The position numbers were made by a program, and so were the translations under genes. Positions 6,062 to 7,797 of a DNA stretch of 7,797 bases are shown one piece after another (the stretch's first letter is position 1; each line of letters starts with the position of its first letter). The notes beneath the pieces were generated by a model. The model was not told where the DNA came from and ran no database searches. It saw only the letters and a program-made list of their open reading frames with translations. Source of the stretch: Cytophagales bacterium (lineage in GTDB: Bacteria; Bacteroidota; Bacteroidia; Cytophagales; Cyclobacteriaceae); assembly GCA_003500135.1 (NCBI GenBank), contig DNTA01000180.1, positions 1 to 7,797 on the forward strand, in the 5' to 3' direction.

Positions 6062-7087
6062 ATGCTGCAGATGGACAATAAAATAACCAAAAAAGACATT
6101 AATGATATTCCGCCATTGTTTCTTTTAAACGAAGACACCGCAGAGGAAATGTTGGAGGAATATGCCTACCAGATGTATGATGAAGAGGTATTCAATCCTT
6201 TATCGGGTATTCATAATAATAAGCTATCCGGGTTGGCCTTAAATGTTGAAAACGGTTTGGAATTTATGCATGTCAGAAGTAGGATACCCCGTGATATGAC
6301 GCTCATAAGAAAATCCCGTGATAGCAAAGACACTGTAGCGATCTACTTTTTTTACGGTTCATCCTTTGATTATTTTGTGGAAAACAAAATGGAACAGAAC
6401 GTATCGGGATTTCACAATGGGATCATCATTCATAATTATTCGAGTAACGTGAAAATATCTCTATTTAAAGATCAGGAACTCAATTTTACGATTGTAAGGA
6501 TCCGTAAAAGTATACTTTATAAATATTTCAGGTCATTGTCTGCGGAATTGGAAAAAATGCTCTTTACGAATACGCCAATACTAATATATGAACATCTGGA
6601 TCAAAAAACATTGGACCACCTTAGGTTGATGACCTATCTGCATTCGACTATGCATACTTCAAAACATCTTATATTTGCTAAATCGATTGAGCTTCTGGCG
6701 CTTGTTTTCAATCTGCTATTAACCAGGCGCCAGAACGAGAGCATACAGCTTACCAATATTAATTATGACCATATTTTCAATGCCAAGAATTTTCTACTTA
6801 AAGATTGGCAAAATCCACCCACCATCAGGCAATTAAGTAAGTTTATGGGCATGAGCCCCACCAGGGCCAAGGCGGTTTTCAAACAGGTTTTTGGCTATCC
6901 TCCGCACAATTACTTAAAAAGAAAAAAGATGGAAGCGGCATATGACCTGGTTATTAATTCCGGACATAACATCACCGAAATAGGAAGGCAATTAGGATAT
7001 AAAAACATGAGTCATTTTTCTGCCGACTTCAAAAAATATCATGGCATAACCCCAAAGAAGTTAAAGGCCGGATCGCGGATCAAGTGA
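6062..7087 (+). CDS. AraC family transcriptional regulator
   Basis: A 341-residue DNA-binding regulator. The C-terminal third is a standard AraC/XylS double helix-turn-helix. The first unit is TIRQLSKFMGMSPTRAKAVF (254-273), and the second is ITEIGRQLGYKNMSHFSADF (304-323) followed by the signature KKYHGITPKKLK (324-335). The YPPHNYLKRKKMEAAYDL linker helix (279-296) is also typical. The N-terminal 230 residues contain no recognisable sensory domain motif; they have beta-rich runs such as TVAIYFFYGSSFDYFV and a helical stretch KHLIFAKSIELLALVFNLLL, as in PchR-like regulators. No membrane segment or phosphoacceptor domain was seen. ATG 6062 is used; M4 at 6071 is an alternative. It is divergent from the STAS-like/OsmC operon across a 273-base region with palindromes, so it probably regulates that operon. 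The ligand is unknown. Confidence 0.9.
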   Translation: MLQMDNKITKKDINDIPPLFLLNEDTAEEMLEEYAYQMYDEEVFNPLSGIHNNKLSGLALNVENGLEFMHVRSRIPRDMTLIRKSRDSKDTVAIYFFYGSSFDYFVENKMEQNVSGFHNGIIIHNYSSNVKISLFKDQELNFTIVRIRKSILYKYFRSLSAELEKMLFTNTPILIYEHLDQKTLDHLRLMTYLHSTMHTSKHLIFAKSIELLALVFNLLLTRRQNESIQLTNINYDHIFNAKNFLLKDWQNPPTIRQLSKFMGMSPTRAKAVFKQVFGYPPHNYLKRKKMEAAYDLVINSGHNITEIGRQLGYKNMSHFSADFKKYHGITPKKLKAGSRIK

Positions 7088-7181
7088 TGTAGCTGTTGGT
7101 AGGCTAACCCACATATCGTCGATCAGGGGCCCAAGAAGCGGATTAGATCATTATCTTTCTTCTTATGTAATAATTTCTTAA

Positions 7182-7484
7182 CATTTCAGTTCCTTCTCTG
7201 TTGGCGCCAAGCACTTGTTTGGCAACAGCGACAACCGGCTATCGCTCGAACTGCTTTATTCCTATGCTCAGACTGAAGCGCTGGAGACCAGCATGTCATT
7301 GCCGGTCAGGTATCTGCGTTATCTGGCAGGTCTGGAGCTCAAGCTGACTGACGGCACACGGCTCCAACTGGAGATGGGTGGATAAAAATTTTACGAAGGC
7401 GAAACCGAAGCCAACCGCATCCTGTCCAACTTTGGCTTAAAGCACAGTATCCGGAATGAAAGGAGGTATAAGCATAAGTATTGA
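7182..7484 (+). pseudogene. Decayed outer-membrane-type protein fragment
   Basis: This frame reads as protein on both sides of one stop. Before it come strand-like segments FSVGAKHLFGN, LSLELLYSYAQTEA, RYLAGLELKL and TRLQLEMGG. After it come KFYEGETEANRILSNFGLKH and RNERRYKHKY, ending at TGA 7482-7484. The stop is TAA at 7383-7385, one transition from CAA (Gln), which would restore continuity. No start codon or signal peptide precedes it; an in-frame TAA sits at 7179-7181. The alternating pattern fits the C-terminal strands of a beta-barrel envelope protein, so only the tail of the gene remains. The stretch is richer in G+C than the AraC gene beside it, which hints at a different origin. A functional small peptide is unlikely. 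Confidence 0.55.
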
Positions 7485-7542
7485 TGGTAGCCTCATGGTT
7501 CACGCATTATATAATTTCACACGATCTAGATACTTCTCCCAC

Positions 7543-7670
7543 GATCAGAGTCTCGCCCCGCGGACTCTGATCATTTCTCTCCTTGCGATTCAGTACTTTG
7601 AAAGGTCTCCCTCTGCCGCAGGTTTAGCGGAGCGTAGCTTGTGGCAAGATCCTTCAAGCTTTCAACTTGA
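7543..7670. repeat. Hairpin-dense segment, possible dispersed repeat or structured RNA
   Basis: Four hairpin-capable units lie within 128 bases. First is a perfect 10-bp stem GATCAGAGTC (7543-7552) with GACTCTGATC (7563-7572), followed by T-rich ATTTCTCTCCTT. Next are CT-CCGC/GCGGAG with one bulged base (7613-7632), CTTG/CAAG with a three-base loop (7638-7648), and TCAAG/CTTGA (7654-7670). The first stem could work as a terminator. An 88-codon open frame at 7456-7722 crosses this segment but lacks protein-like order. The composition differs from the genes nearby. This style resembles short interspersed repeats of Bacteroidota intergenic DNA, but copy number cannot be judged from one window. 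Confidence 0.4.
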
Positions 7671-7737
7671 GTCAGCGGTTTTGTTGGTTAAGCAAGGTAG
7701 AGTACGCGCTGGTATTTGGTAGCACAATTCAGGGAAA

Positions 7738-7797
7738 ATGAATAAGGATAAAGATCAGAATACAATTTGTAGTGGTCGTTTGCCCTCAAGCCCTGAT
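7738..7797 (+). CDS. Possible 5' end of a gene cut by the window edge
   Basis: ATG 7738 follows an A-rich GGGAAA and opens a frame that stays open for all 20 remaining codons (MNKDKDQNT, then ICSGRLPSSPD). The lack of a signal peptide suggests a cytoplasmic product. The LPSSPD ending is faintly like the start of papain-type (C1) peptidase domains, where a proline-rich LPxxPDxRD segment occurs, but this is too short to rely on. A chance open frame is the main alternative. Confidence 0.33.
   Translation, partial: MNKDKDQNTICSGRLPSSPD

Noticed and set aside
6693..6735. 9-base inverted repeat TTCTGGCGC / GCGCCAGAA inside the AraC gene
   Set aside because: It lies inside conserved coding sequence with a 25-base spacer and is explained by codon choice. 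The word CTGGCGCTT shared with the 4838 hairpin is probably coincidence.
7458..7470. AAAGGAGGT, a perfect Shine-Dalgarno-like string
   Set aside because: It lies within the decayed frame, the next ATG (7484) is 16 bases away and opens only 29 codons, and genes here do not rely on such sites.
7456..7722. 88-codon open frame on + (MKGGISISI...)
   Set aside because: It begins inside the end of the decayed frame, crosses the hairpin-dense block, shows no domain or signal, and has a composition unlike the real genes. The GGAGG-like string near its start is not in a useful position.
1..7797. CRISPR arrays, tRNA or rRNA genes, intact transposases, known defence genes
   Set aside because: Both strands were scanned. 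There are no regularly spaced repeats, no cloverleaf or rRNA-like segments, and no transposase or nuclease motifs.

Overview
The window looks like a chromosomal stretch from a member of the Bacteroidota, probably a Cytophagales-type environmental bacterium. The pointers are AT-rich intergenic DNA, ATG starts with no recognisable Shine-Dalgarno sequence, signal peptides ending in F-A-Q or F-G-Q, several beta-barrel outer-membrane proteins, a DUF1080 lipoprotein, and an AraC regulator with a long non-DNA-binding N-terminal half. The genus cannot be named from this sequence alone.

Layout. (1) Positions 1-1592: the 3' end of an unknown gene, then a small outer-membrane beta-barrel protein and an overlapping lipoprotein of unknown function. 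All three are on + and the run is closed by a strong hairpin terminator. (2) Positions 1668-4409: a DUF1080 (3-keto-glycoside-processing family) lipoprotein on -, divergent from two outer-membrane beta-barrel proteins on + that are joined by a one-base TGATG stop/start overlap. (3) Positions 4410-4893: a 484-base gap with a bulged hairpin and two 13-base words that also occur, in the same order, in the neighbouring OsmC gene. (4) Positions 4894-7087: a small stress-type module. An OsmC-family thiol protein and a 126-residue STAS-like protein lie on -, divergent from an AraC-family regulator on +. The shared 273-base control region holds a nested palindrome and a direct repeat. (5) Positions 7088-7797: a decayed outer-membrane-type reading frame with an in-frame stop, a dense run of small hairpins that resembles a dispersed repeat, and the possible first 20 codons of a gene leaving the window.

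How they work together (inference). The first block and the + pair of the second block appear to be cell-envelope operons. The AraC/STAS-like/OsmC group looks like a regulator divergent from the operon it controls, with a redox or organic-peroxide role suggested only by OsmC. No CRISPR array, tRNA, rRNA, complete insertion sequence or known defence system was seen. The least explained parts are the palindromic control region at 5822-6000 and the structured tail at 7182-7725.
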